NCBI GenBank assembly: GCA_032209605.1
Contig: JASFXZ010000004.1
Location: 33,204,401-33,268,400 of the forward strand
DNA length: 64,000 nucleotides
Direction: 5' to 3'
From: Mactromeris polynyma
Lineage: Eukaryota > Mollusca > Bivalvia > Venerida > Mactridae
In this document: piece after piece, positions 25,246 through 35,509 of the stretch
Layout: every line of letters begins with the position of its first letter
Numbering within the stretch: the first letter of the stretch is position 1
Position numbers and translations under genes: made by a program
Notes under the pieces: generated by a model
What the model saw: only the letters and a program-made list of their open reading frames with translations
Databases searched by the model: none
What the model was told of the DNA's origin: nothing

Positions 25246-25490
25246 AAAGGTATGCCAAGGGGAAGGGGAAAAACATCTAGAGCGAGAGCGAGAAAGGCTG
25301 CTGCTGTAGAGCCAGAGAAACCCGAGGAACCAGAGGTGCAGTCTGATGAGCAGCCTGGTCATCCTGAGGGGAAAATACCCAATAGTCCTTTTAAAACTAA
25401 TTGTATTGTATGTTCTAGTATTTTGCAGCCCAGTAATGGCACCTATTTTTGTCACGTTATAAAACTCCTGTTTTTCACAACCTACTAGGT
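25246..25490 (+). pseudogene. Second Harbinger protein, N-terminal fragment
   Basis: From the ATG at 25252 it reads MPRGRGKTSRARARKA and then a Glu/Pro-rich stretch. In full Harbinger elements this position is held by a Myb/SANT-like DNA-binding protein. Here only the basic N-terminus and an acidic segment remain. A plausible second exon at about 25612-25830 continues with DSDSDEDPVPPSQ. No Myb/SANT helix is visible, so identity rests on position within the element. Confidence 0.45.
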
Positions 25491-25826
25491 CATGTTTAAG
25501 GAAAAGGATTCACAGTAAATGTTTGTCACTGTCTTGGTGTATGCACAGTAAAATTGTTCCCAACTTTTTGTTGACAGTTATTGATATTTGTTTTGTACAT
25601 TTCTACGTTCAGTGCCGGTGATATACAGTCTGAGGTCCCAATGTCCCCAAGGTCCCCAGCCCAAGCTTCTGAGAAGTTTGAGGGCCTCGAACCTGACAAA
25701 GAACATGGGGAAAATGACTCTGACAGTGATGAAGACCCCGTACCTCCGTCCCAGGCCCATGCGATATCATCTGATTCACAGTTTTATTATCCACTTCTTG
25801 AGGAAACCATCAGCCAGTTGTTTCCA

Positions 25827-26342
25827 TTATTCAGGTGTGGAGGGGGCTGTCATAACCTCATCAACATATTCCTCACATATAGCATGACATACTTCTCTGA
25901 CCACTACAGAGAGGGTATTCTCAGCGACCCGCCAGGAGTACTGCATGTATGAGTACTTGGCACCAGAAACCAGGTGGCGTAGAGTGGCAGCTAACTTGAG
26001 GTCTGGATCCAAGGGCTCCCTGTACCAGGTGTGTTGTTTCCAGAGGCGATGACGGACCCTCTCGAATATTTCATCATACATTTCAGTTGGCATGCAGAGG
26101 AATTTCTTGAAGGTTCTAGGATCTTCTCTTCTGAGCTCAACCATGAGCTGATCATAGATGCCAAATTGGCGCCTTCTCTCGGGATACAGCCATGGTCTTC
26201 GCCAGATGCGACGTGCTCTGGCTTCTCTTCTCCACCTAAATCGGCCTCTGATGAACTGGTGGATGTTAAGTTGGTGCTGGAAGACTTCTTGGTGGGCCAT
26301 AGCAGCCACATACTGCAGCCTCAGGCGTTGTATATCTTCCAT
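25827..26342 (-). pseudogene. HARBI1-like transposase, N-terminal part only
   Basis: A 171-residue open frame starting at the ATG at 26340-26342. Recognisable blocks are MEDIQRLRLQYVAAMAHQE, YDQLMVELRREDPRTFKKFL, MPTEMYDEIFERVRHRL, LKLAATLRHLVSGAKYSYM and YSWRVAENTLSVVVREVCHA, the N-terminal helical region of PIF/Harbinger transposases (HARBI1 relatives). A full protein is about 350-400 residues and has its DDE triad in the missing C-terminal half. The frame stops at 25827, where the deletion joins the opposite gene. Confidence 0.85.
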
Positions 26343-27042
26343 TTTGACGAAGGAATAACGAATAATCTTGATATTTAGCCTCCCGCTAAATATTCAAGAA
26401 CTTCTCAAAACTGTTGAGATACTTAAAACTACTCAAGAAATTTAGATGCGTTATGATTCGCGTGGATTCGTATGTCGTAGTTACCCTTCGTAATGATTCG
26501 TATGCAAGCGTATGACGTTCGTTTTCTGAACGTCAACCAATCGTTATAATTCGCTTTCATTCGTCATGAAATTTCGGATTCAATTAGCTACAATACGTAA
26601 TTATTATCTACATTTCGTACAAGTTCGCAATCTATCGCAAAGATTCGTCATGGGATCGTCCTCGATCGCTTGATATGCAAATTAGCTGACCACGACCTGA
26701 TAACTTGCGAACTCTAACGCCAGTTGACGAACGCTATGCGAAGACTTTCCGATTGCTTAACGTATTGAAACGAATTTTAACGAATGATAGACGAAACCTT
26801 TATTCGCCACAAATTTTTCAACATGCTCAAAATGTTCCGACGAACAAGACTAATCGCAACGGACGCAAAAGCTCACAAACGCATCCATACGAACACCACC
26901 AACGATGTACAACGTACATATACTAATGGGAACGAATTTTACTCAAGTCCTATTCGCCAGTACACGCAAGTTGACGTCGGGGGGTTTTCGCCTATGTGTG
27001 AGGAGGCCCTAAAGCCCAAGTCATGCGTATTGTTCACATATT

Positions 27043-27345
27043 GTTATGATTTGCTCTCTTGAAAAAGAGAAGCTGCAAATATACCCTAAGTTAATTACTC
27101 AGGTGAGCGTAATATAATTGTGATCAATCTTCGTCCGTGTAGAATTTTGTATAACCGAATTTATAAAATGTATTGAAACAAATATATAGTGAGTTTCTAT
27201 GGATATGTTTTTATGTTATTGGTATTATTTTCCAATTGCTTTCTATCTAAATTTATATAATTTTACAATTAAACTTATAAATAGGATTACTATAGCTAAG
27301 AGGACGTTATTTTTAATTATTTTAAGTAAAGGGAAGTAATTTAAG
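27043..27345 (+). repeat. Dispersed repeat family B, copy 3
   Basis: Left end ATTTGCTCTCTTGAAAAAGA, internal ACTCAGGTGAGCGTAATATA, TTCGTCCGTGTAGAA, right end AAAGGGAAGTAATTTAAG. It lies directly beside the right end of the Harbinger element. Confidence 0.72.
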
Positions 27346-27918
27346 AGTAGCCACTTTCAGCTGAATATTTTGATGACGTGTTGTTTGCCAATAGTTTACA
27401 CGTACAATGACGCATATTGGAGTCGGTGCTAGTGTGTGCCGGGTATTATAACGAATACGTTCAGCACTCAAATCACAAAAATACTGTCATGAGTCTCCTA
27501 AGTGGAAATTTGAGTGTAGAAAAAGAAAGACAATGTTAATTGAGTACTGGATATTCTTTTTGGTCAATTTCTATGAGATTTAGGGTGATTATAAGCTTTA
27601 TTACAACGGATGAGTGTCATGCTTCACACTCGGACTTAACAATTACCCTCAGATCTCGTATTTCACTTAAATATGTACGAAAATGGGCCGCAAAGAATAT
27701 TCGCGTTGATCAGCACTTCAGAATTTCTCCCTCGATAGAAGTCACTATCAGAATTATTTAAACTTACATAATCTTAATAATTATGAATACAAAAGTATGT
27801 TATGTATAATTTTAAATATAATATTAAAGTATTTCACCCTAATTCAGGATAGAGAGGGGGTTACTCACTTGTGTTGTCTTGGTCTTTACTGGGTCTACGA
27901 ATGTAGCTAGCTTTTTGA

Positions 27919-28683
27919 TACTACAAATATACGTCCTTCACTGACGTCCTCAAATTCGTGGAGCCGGAATGTGGGGATGAGGTATGGGTTACCGGGGGTG
28001 TTGCGGTTTTCTGCGACCCCCCTTCCTACCCATCTCAGACTGAGGTGAACGAATTGACGTCACAGGGTGTTGGGGTAGCCATCGGGCTGCACCCTAAGTC
28101 ACCCAGGCCATACTCTAAGGAAGACTGGGACAAGTTTTACACTTGTCTTCAGTTCCAAGGGGTATGTGCCCTGGGGGAAGTCGGCTTGGATCACTACAGG
28201 ACAGATCCTGCCTGCTGGGACGAACAGCATGACGTCCTGGACCGCGCTGTCAGTCTACTTACTCCAGACAAGGTCCTCGTCCTCCACAACCGAGGTGAGA
28301 ATACGGAGATGTTGGAACTCCTTTACCATCTGAAAGGAGTTGTCCTCCAAGAACAGCCTATCCACCTCCACTGCTTCAGCGGCACTATGGGCACCCGCGA
28401 CAAGTGGATCTCCACCTTCCCGAACGCCCACTTTGGGTTTACGGGAATGGTGGCAAACTTCAACGCCAAACAACGGGAGGCTCTCCAGTCACTGGAAGCC
28501 CATAGACTGCTGCTGGAGACAGACGCACCCTATTTTCACCTCGGAGGAAGAGCCATCTCCACTCCGGCATGTCTGGGCACCACGGCCCGACATGTCAGTA
28601 GGATTCGGGGCGAGACCTGGGAGGAAGTCCTGCAGTCCTCCGCCGACAATGCGCGGAGACTGTACCGCCTACCAAGCCAGTAG
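27919..28683 (+). CDS. TatD-family nuclease (TATDN2-like), 5'-truncated, GC-rich
   Basis: TatD proteins are TIM-barrel metallonucleases. Seen here in order: GGVAVFCDPPSYPS, AIGLHPKSP, GEVGLDHYR (metal-ligand Glu), VLVLHNRG (His), LHCFSG (His), GFTGMV, and LLLETDAPYF (catalytic Asp), ending RRLYRLPSQ and TAG. About 250 residues are open from the in-frame TGA at 27916-27918. No ATG lies in frame before the conserved core; the codon at 27958 is GTG, unlikely as a start in an animal. The N-terminal HxH metal motif is absent and no convincing acceptor precedes the frame, so this is either one exon of a longer gene or a truncated copy. It is markedly richer in GC than its surroundings, and has no introns. 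Confidence 0.8.
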   Translation, partial: YYKYTSFTDVLKFVEPECGDEVWVTGGVAVFCDPPSYPSQTEVNELTSQGVGVAIGLHPKSPRPYSKEDWDKFYTCLQFQGVCALGEVGLDHYRTDPACWDEQHDVLDRAVSLLTPDKVLVLHNRGENTEMLELLYHLKGVVLQEQPIHLHCFSGTMGTRDKWISTFPNAHFGFTGMVANFNAKQREALQSLEAHRLLLETDAPYFHLGGRAISTPACLGTTARHVSRIRGETWEEVLQSSADNARRLYRLPSQ

Positions 28684-29390
28684 ACAGCGCGGTGGATGGG
28701 ATGCTGGTAACCAACAACACGGTGTCACCCCCAAATGGGTGATCACCCCCGAGAAAAGGAGACGGGCGATGTCACACAAATCTGATATTCGCTGCCAAGG
28801 CCAAGTCTGGGAGAAGGACGATGTCTAGCAAATCTGACATTCGTCCCACTGCCTAGGAGAAATGAGAATACAAAACGTAATGAAACCCACAGTCCTTTTC
28901 GTAAAAAGGACGCTTTTTGGTATTTAATCCCTATAAAAGACACATAGAGTTGGTTTTCCCGCTGCACCGTATTAAAATGGCGGGTTGTCAAACTGTAAAA
29001 AAACAAAAAAACTCACTAGGATTGTGATCATCCTATTTTCCGTTCGTTTCTAGGTAATATAATCAAGAATGATTTGCAAATGGTATGGAAGGCATTGGAC
29101 TTGGGATTCCTGAGCTTGGCACTGGGTGTTATTCATGTGAACGGATAAAATGCACTCGATAAAGTTACCTTCGAGCGTGCGAACGTAACAATATCGGTAA
29201 ATTTGAAACCATTCTAGGGAGGCAAACCCAGAGGCGTTGTTGTCGGACATATTTTTGTTGATAGTTTGGATGTTGTGAAAAAATATTTGGATGAAAATAA
29301 TCCTCAAGTTCCTGAAGATCACGTGACACGGAAAACATCATTTTTCTGAATTCTAAAGAAGGTAAATCAATCAGTGTGTTCTTTGTGGCA
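28684..29390. other. Stretch downstream of the TatD frame
   Basis: The first 170 bp stay GC-rich and hold an imperfect duplication (GATGTCACACAAATCTGATA and GATGTCTAGCAAATCTGACA). A small hairpin, GTCCTTTT with AAAAGGAC, lies at about 28892-28911. The rest is AT-rich without a supported gene. Confidence 0.4.
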
Positions 29391-29395
29391 TACGG

Positions 29396-29500
29396 AAGTA
29401 AATGAAGGGGAAATAGTGCGCCCAATGTGGGGCTCGAAGCCCAATCCCCAAACACTAGTATGTCGCTCTACTGACTGAGCCAACCGAGTGGCCGTCTAAC
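29396..29500 (-). mobile_element. tRNA-like SINE unit, first of a pair
   Basis: On the minus strand: GGCCACTCGGTTGGCTCAGT, then AGTAGAGCGAC, then a B-box-like GGCTTCGAGCCCC. The order resembles a tRNA head. The unit is followed by GCGCACTATTTCCCC, and the same arrangement recurs at 29572-29690. Confidence 0.6.
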
Positions 29501-29571
29501 CCCATACCACTACACTCCTCCCCCTTCCGGCATTTGAGGCTCAACCACCTCTGGCCGTCAAACACCGCTGC

Positions 29572-29690
29572 CACCATTGAAATAAATCAAGGGGAAAAAG
29601 TGCGCCCGATGTAGGGCTCAAACCCACTACATCCTAAACACTAGTAAGGTGCTCTACTGACTTAAAGCTAACCGGGTGGCCATCTAACCC
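29572..29690 (-). mobile_element. tRNA-like SINE unit, second of a pair
   Basis: Same order as the unit at 29396-29500: GGCCACCCGGTTAGCTTTAA, AGTAGAGCACC, GGGTTTGAGCCC, then GCGCACTTTTTCCCC. The two lie in tandem on the minus strand about 175 bp apart, which suggests a dimeric SINE or a local duplication. Confidence 0.6.
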
Positions 29691-29699
29691 CACACGACT

Positions 29700-30560
29700 A
29701 CAATACTGTTTGTAAATAGGGGCGTGTATAGGCTCTTGTGAACAGGGAAGTACCAGATGTACAGGTCCTGGAATCATTCCATTGTGTGGGAACCGATTCC
29801 AAGTTAAGGTTGTTCAAAAATATTTATCAATGATAATATGATTATGATGCACTTTTTGCAGCAAAACATTTTGTAACAACTTCAAATTGACGGATGTTTG
29901 TTAATATTTTCAGCCATTTGTGAACTGATTTGTGATATACATGACATCATGACTGCTATGGGCATCATGTAAAAACAACATAAAAAAAGAGTAAAAAATT
30001 TATAGCCAGGAATTGTTTTCCAATTCGGGTAACTGATAGCCACTAATTGGGGCACATTGTCTAACACCTCTCGTCAGTCCACAAAATCCAAGTGAAAGAT
30101 ATGAAAACTTCAGATGTGAGTAGAAGTATAAACTTCGAAACGAAAGTAAAACTCTTTATAAATTGTTTTTCAAATAATGTATCCCCATGTGCATACTTTT
30201 TAAATATAATTATGTGACAAGTTTATGCGTTATTAGGTATTCAAAAGGTGTACGTGTGATTTTAAAAGAAATCATGGTATACATATTCATAGTCATATGC
30301 ACCATTTGCACACGAACATGATATTTTTGAAGAAATATGCTCTAAACTGGTTCAAAATCACTAATTTTTGTGTATTTTCTACTAAAAAATTATGAAATGT
30401 AAATTCAACTGGTTTCTACTGGCCCACATCCAAGTTAAACGGAAATATGCACTTGTTTTTCGGGTTCCCAAAAACCGATGCCTGACAAGTTGGGGATAAG
30501 AGTTCCACTCCCCTGTTTATCGCAAATATTAATATATGTGGAGAAAAAATTGTTTCTTTG
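29700..30560. other. Non-coding stretch upstream of the unrecognised gene
   Basis: AT-rich, no exon with convincing splice sites found. It may be intron of the gene whose exon lies at 30569. Confidence 0.35.
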
Positions 30561-30568
30561 ACTTGCAG

Positions 30569-30766
30569 ATCATGAAGTATTGATTGAAGCGAAGAATGAC
30601 AAGGCAAAATGGATTGTCACATTAGCACAACATTTGTTTTCAAAGCTAACAGTCAATGGTACCTATACTATAGACTCATCAAAGGATTTCATTCAGGATG
30701 GAGAGCAATGGTGTCTTTGTACAGAACATGACAAGCTTATTGGAAAAGTAGAAAGAACTATCTTTG
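30569..30766 (+). CDS. Unrecognised gene, exon 1 of those seen
   Basis: Sixty-five codons, open throughout, entered after one base of a codon and left after one base, with good splice signals on both sides. The Trp/Cys/His content (QWCLCTEHDK) is unlike chance translation of AT-rich sequence. Confidence 0.62.
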
Positions 30767-33375
30767 GTATGTAATTAGTGATGGTTCGGTATATTGGAAA
30801 CAAAATTCTAATAATGGAGACAGATCAGGGCCCTTGTAGGAGTTCTGATTGCCTGTGGGAAGTACATGATCCCTATTTGTTTTGGAGTCAGTAATTCAAG
30901 GTCAAGAAAATACCAGATCAATTTCTCTATTTATGTGGCTAATGTTGATCTGTATGAAGTCCATAATTGAATATCGTTTGACAGAAGTATGAAGCCATGG
31001 TGGAAAATAGTTTCAGCAGGGTTTGATCATGAATTTCGCTGTCTCTCAATTTAGCATAATAGATAGTTCCCACATTTACAATATTTACCTCCCTTGTTCT
31101 GAATAGTTGGCCATATCGACAGGCAAATTCCTTAAAATTTATTGGGAATATGATGTAAACGATGATAAAATAACAACATATATATAAAAATAACTTATTC
31201 ATTATGCTCATGTAGGCAGATAGTTCAGAAAGTTGAAGAATTTTTTTGTGCAAAATCTCTTGGTATTTTCTCAATTATCACATATTTGGGAATTACTCCC
31301 TGTAAGTGCTTATTAGTTTTGCCAATCACAATGCCTCATGATTAAGAACACGGCACAAAACTATTGTAGATGTGGGAACTCTCTATAACTGGTTACTGAC
31401 CCATGTAGTGGTCATCAAGAATGATAAGTTAAAGTTGTAATAACTTGTTTCACTAATGGATGTGAAATAAATAAGTTTAAAGGTATATAGTCTGATTTTC
31501 TATCAAATTATGCTACTTTATAATTTTGAGAAAATGGCGTATTAATGCATTCTCACAGACATACAGTACTCTAAAACACTGCAACATAGTACCTCTTCTT
31601 AAAAAATTTCCTAGAACTGCCAAACATGAGTCCGATACAGGTTTTTCCTATGCTGGCGCTAACTCAGCACGTATTTCAGGATAGAAAATACCGTTGTTAC
31701 ACTCAAGAACTGATCCGGTCCAGTTCTTCCCCGGGGCAGTTTTGGACCGGTCCAGTTCTTCCCCCGGGCAGTTTTGGACCGGTCCAGTTCTTCCCCACCC
31801 AGTCCGTTTCTTCCCAGGGAAGTTCTGGACCGGTCCAGTTTTTCCCCCCCTAGAAAATAATTTTATTTTCAACTTTTTCACCCTGGAAATGATCTAATTT
31901 TTCATGTTAGGGTGGGGAAGTTCTGGACTGGTCCAGTTCTCCCCCCCCCCCCCCGAGTAAAATATTTTATTTTCAACTTTCAGCTAGTCTATTTCTTCTC
32001 ATGAAAGTTAAAAATAAAATAATTTCCTTGGGGGGAAGAACTGGACCGGTTCAGAACTTCCCCGGGGAAGAAACAGACTGGGTGGGGAAGAACTGGACTA
32101 GTCCAAAACCTCCCTGGGGAAGAACTGGACTGGGGAGAAGAACTGGCCTCTTACACCGGTATCGGACGCTTGAATTTATGGTTTGGTAAACATGTAAAAA
32201 AGTGACAAGATAGTGTTGTAGAGTACATCATTCTGTATGAAGAAAATGACCACCAATTTTCTCATATTTACCACAAAGGATTTTTGTTTTGTTAAAAAAT
32301 AAGACTATGTGGCTTTAAACTAACCAAACTTTTACGCAGTAGGACTATTGTTTATAGACATTGTCGATTTATGACTGAATAAATTCTACCAAACTTTAAA
32401 TGTAGGAAAATGGTAGTTTGTAATCTAAGGGAAATCAGTAGGGAGGATACCTTCAGTGTCAATGCCATGCTCTAAAATTGTTCATTTGGCATAACTTTAC
32501 CTAAAGTTAAAAATAGCCCAGGGCTCTAGAAATCCCCTAGCCCGACTGAAGTTAGTCCAGGACAAGTCTGTTTCAAAATCCTGGACTTGACACCCACAAA
32601 AGTTCCATGTTGGACAAGTCAAATTTGACATGTACACTAGTCTGGGACAAGTGTATTTGGAAAAACATTCTAGAGCCCTGTGGCCCCTACCAAAAGAGTT
32701 TCTTAAAGTTGAAATTATTTTTTAGCTGCTTATTACTAGTTGAAACTTGAAAAATCATAAAACAAATAAAAAATAAACTACCCATCTACATTGTGCTCTG
32801 TAGGGTTATGCCAAACAAACAAGTTTTAATGATGGCCCAACTTGATAATTTCGAAAGGTATAACTATTTTTCTTCAGGTTGTAAGGATGGATGGTATGGA
32901 AGTCCTGACATTGTTATGGAAGATATTCCAGTGTCTATATTTCAAGATGTTGAGGAAAGTGACGAACCTGGTGGACCTGATGATGTAGCATTTTCTTCCG
33001 TTGAAGTAAAGACGGAAACATCTCGAGACAAGACATTCAGCACTTAATGGCTAAGACAATTGTGTTTTCGTTTTTGCAGAGAAAATTGATCAAGGACAAA
33101 TTGAAAAATTATTTGATACCATGTGTAGGAGTGAATAATGAGAGCATATTAATTTGTTTTTATGACACTGAATTTGATGTTCTTCCTCTTTCTAAACCTG
33201 TGGAACGCTTAATTACCGACTTTTCTGTACAGGAATCACTGAAGAAATGAAAATGTATAAAGCTGACTTCATCAAAGGACTGGGTGGCTGTGCAAAAATG
33301 TATTTTGATGAAGTATATGGACCTTTGGAAATACCTCGGACTTCTCAAGAAGAACGTTTTCCTTGGTCAGACTGG
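30569..33375 (+). CDS. Unrecognised spliced gene, partial
   Basis: Exon 30569-30766 (acceptor GACTTGCAG, donor GTATGT) encodes EVLIEAKNDKAKWIVTLAQH and then QWCLCTEHDKLIGKVERTIF. It joins in phase to 32878-33047 (acceptor TTTTTCTTCAG), which encodes GCKDGWYGSPDIVMEDIPVS and an acidic tail to TAA at 33045. Two further exon-like segments, 33080-33130 and 33233-33375 (strong donor GTAAGA), join each other in phase and encode IDQGQIEKLFDTMCRR and ITEEMKMYKADFIKGLGG. Linking them to the second exon would need a weak donor at 32970. Either alternative last exons or a long variant is possible. I do not recognise the family; the region is charged, without a signal peptide or membrane segment in the part seen. 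Confidence 0.55.
31046..31387. mobile_element. Hairpin element family E, copy 1 (about 340 bp)
   Basis: Left end ATAGATAGTTCCCACATTTA and right end TAGATGTGGGAACTCTCTAT are inverted repeats. The left arm continues CAATATTTACCTCCCTTGTT. The same left arm and inverted ends occur at 35510-35868. It lies in the intron between exons at 30766 and 32878. Confidence 0.65.
31570..32320. repeat. Dispersed repeat family F, copy 1, interrupted
   Basis: The outer parts match 60950-61200: AGGATAGAAAATACCG on the left, GTATCGGACGCTTG, GGTAAACATGTAA, TCTGTATGAAGAAAAT and AAAATAAGACTATGT on the right. In the other copy these two parts are contiguous; here a GC-rich 460-bp insertion separates them. Confidence 0.78.
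31694..32155 (-). mobile_element. LTR-like 460-bp insertion with GGACCGGTCC repeats
   Basis: Boundaries are fixed by the uninterrupted paralogue at about 61039-61046. On the minus strand the insert starts TGTAAGAGGCCAGTTCTTC and ends GAGTGTAACA, that is, TG...CA ends as in LTRs, with a repeated CGG(T) at the junctions as a likely short target duplication. Inside are many copies of GAACTGGACCGGTCC-type palindromes in both orientations and a run of 14 C at 31941-31954. A short piece with the same end (CCGGTGTAAGAGGCC) occurs near 62131. No coding capacity. Confidence 0.6.
32878..33047 (+). CDS. Unrecognised gene, following exon
   Basis: Completes the split Gly codon of the exon at 30766 and continues to a TAA. 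The C-terminal half is acidic (DVEESDEPGGPDD). It may be a terminal exon or be cut short by an internal donor. Confidence 0.55.
33233..33375 (+). CDS. Unrecognised gene, probable further exon
   Basis: Acceptor TTTTCTGTACAG, donor GTAAGA. In the supported frame it encodes ITEEMKMYKADFIKGLGG, then YFDEVYGPLEIPRTSQEER and FPWSDW. The preceding small exon 33080-33130 feeds it in phase. More exons would be expected downstream but none was recognised before 34190. Confidence 0.48.
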
Positions 33376-33439
33376 GTAAGACCTTATGAGAAGAGGGTTA
33401 GTCTGTGCTTAAAATACAGAGAAATCAAGTGTCCACAGT

Positions 33440-34190
33440 CAATGTGATGAAATGGTTCCAGACTTTCCATTATGAGTATAGAGTTAGTCCATGCTAAAAA
33501 TACACAGAGGAATCAAACGTCCTCAGCGAACATGATGAAAATGGTTCCGAATCTTTTCTAATTAAGGAAGGGCTTCTGCATATTTTTGATGATAGTTGTA
33601 TATTGCTTTGTGAAGGTTTACTACTGTGGAAGTGCAGGGCTTATTTTCAGCTGTTTTTATAGCCGTTATTCAGCCATATTCCCAATGCCAAAAAGTAGAT
33701 ATTTTTTCCTAATTTGAACGTAAAAATTCCCAATAAATCTGAGGAAAATGTTTTGGTTCAATTAAGCCAAAAATTGACAAAGATAGAGGCTTTTCTCTCA
33801 CAGACAGTTTACATTGTATATATTTCGCCTTATTTTCTAGACTTTTTCATTTTCGAAGATTAAAGTGCAGAAATTCCCCATTTCAACGGTAAGGGTCATC
33901 ATCCCAAAATTATCAAAATAAAGCCTGAAGTGGTGAAGATCATGGTTCAGAAATGTTTGTAAATGTTGTGTTAAATTAAGAAATTTGCGAAAATATTAGC
34001 CAGCATAAATGGCGTCATTCATATAAGTATATTTTTACATAAGTGACTATTGAAAGTAACAATACTCATTTTGGAGGTCGCATGTTCTGCCCTCCTTTAT
34101 AGTTGAATGGTTTATAAAAAAACTTTTAGATATTCAAATCTCTGAGGCATTTTCAAACTCAATTGGTTTTGTAATGGTCTTAATTTCATA
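33440..34190. other. Non-coding stretch, nothing recognised
   Basis: Probably intron or 3' region of the unrecognised gene. A near-copy of the sequence around 33395 recurs at about 33480-33550 (GTTAGTCYRTGCT, AATCAARTGTCC), a local duplication. Confidence 0.4.
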
Positions 34191-34274
34191 TTGTACAGAA
34201 AATCTTCTTGGAATTGTCATCTACAGTTTTGTTATAATGAAAAATATCAACTGTTCATTATATTTACATACATA

Positions 34275-34624
34275 CAGTGCCCTCAAAAAGTTCCTTCACA
34301 CTTTGACAATTTCCCATTGCAATTAATGCATTTTCATATTTGTTTCACATGCAATAACTCGAAAATGCTTTTTAACACGGTAGTAATTTTCTGTAGAAGT
34401 TTTTATAAATTTTTACTGAAACAAATTATCTTATATTTATGTGTCAGATCAATCAGTTACACACTGCTGCTAAGATGTGCAAATTGTTAATTCTTAGCTA
34501 TCCATCACAGACGTGGGATGAATAATTTTACTTCATGGTCATACATGTTTTATTTGAAATTCTGTAAGAAAAAGTAACGAAATTTAAAAATATTCAAGTG
34601 TGAAGAAATGTTTGGATGGCAGTG
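34275..34624. mobile_element. Tc1-like MITE, 350 bp
   Basis: TA flanks both sides (34273-34274 and 34625-34626). The left end CAGTGCCCTC and the inverted right end CACTGCCATC continue into TTCTTCACACTT on both sides, giving 29-bp terminal inverted repeats with about 22 matches. TA target and the end sequence fit the Tc1/mariner superfamily. No transposase frame. Confidence 0.7.
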
Positions 34625-34769
34625 TATCTATACAACAGCTCGAAGGTGTCTGGTTGTCTTGATAATTGTAGATCAATATGACTGTGTTCCTTGACAATCG
34701 TGTACGTGTTTTCAGAAAAAAGTATTTCTTTTATTTTGTGTGGAAAAAATATGCTTTTTCTTAAGAACA

Positions 34770-35180
34770 ACTACTGCAGGGTTCATACAGGCCTTGAAAA
34801 GTCCTTGAATTTATACTAGTCCTTTAAAACTCCTTGAAAATGGCTAAAACCCTGAAAATTCTTGTTAAGTATTTGAATTTCATCTGAAACTCCTAGAAAA
34901 ATGTTTTATGGCTAACTTTGACCTTTAGAAAGAGCAAAGTTATAAAAAATCAAGGAAAAAGAACTAGTTTGAAGAAAATGATAGCAGGTCACTTATAAGG
35001 GTAGGTTACTTTATTGTGATATATACCACTTCTACTAAAGCACAGGAAAAGCATGACCTGTTGTCAAATTTGTTAACTTAACTGTACAGTGAATATGCCA
35101 TGGAAAAAGTCCTTGAAAGGCTGAGTATGTCCTTGAAAAAGTTCTTGAATTTTGTTCTGTATGAACCATGCACTGGTATT
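34770..35180. repeat. Local repeats of a CCTTGAAAAAGTCCTTGAA phrase
   Basis: Variants of CCTTGAAAAGTCCTTGAATT occur several times between 34790 and 35155, flanked by CAGGGTTCATACAGG on the left and the inverse CTGTATGAACCATGC on the right (near 35155). The inverted flanks suggest a small element of about 390 bp. Confidence 0.55.
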
Positions 35181-35509
35181 GATATACCCGCCCATTTGAT
35201 GGGCCATGTGTTCCATTGAAAATTTCAGCTTGACACAGATCTTAGTTCAGATGTTGTGATATTGTGTCAAGTCTCATATACATCAGGCACAAAATGTGTG
35301 TAAACAAACTTCCCATGAATTGACCTGGTGACCTACATGTTGACACAACAACAGCCAGTGTCAAGCTTGGTCTAGGTCATACAAAAGCTATTATTCTGCT
35401 GATGTTTCTTTCGATTTCATGCACTGCTTTAACAGGCTTGTATGTTGGTAGCTACGTATGACGATAAGGGAGTTGGGTATCTAAAGTTTGATTGTATCTA
35501 CTCTGTTGT

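Larger units (their letters stand above)
24791..27009. mobile_element. PIF/Harbinger element, 2.2 kb, internally deleted
   Basis: The left end (24791-24813) and the inverted right end (26987-27009) share the core CTCACACATAGGCGAA, with about 20 of 23 positions matching. TAA flanks both sides (24788-24790 and 27010-27012), the target duplication expected of PIF/Harbinger. Inside are the N-terminal part of a transposase on the minus strand and the start of a second, Arg/Glu-rich protein on the plus strand, facing each other, as in two-gene Harbinger elements. The catalytic DDE part is missing, so this is a deletion derivative that cannot move by itself. Confidence 0.88.

Noticed and set aside
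25609..25887. Overlapping frames on both strands within the Harbinger element
   Set aside because: Shadows of the acidic plus-strand segment; only one frame has the expected acidic composition.
33047..33250. Separate 67-codon gene
   Set aside because: The frame crosses probable splice sites; the same bases are better explained as two exons and an intron of the unrecognised gene, joined in phase in another frame.
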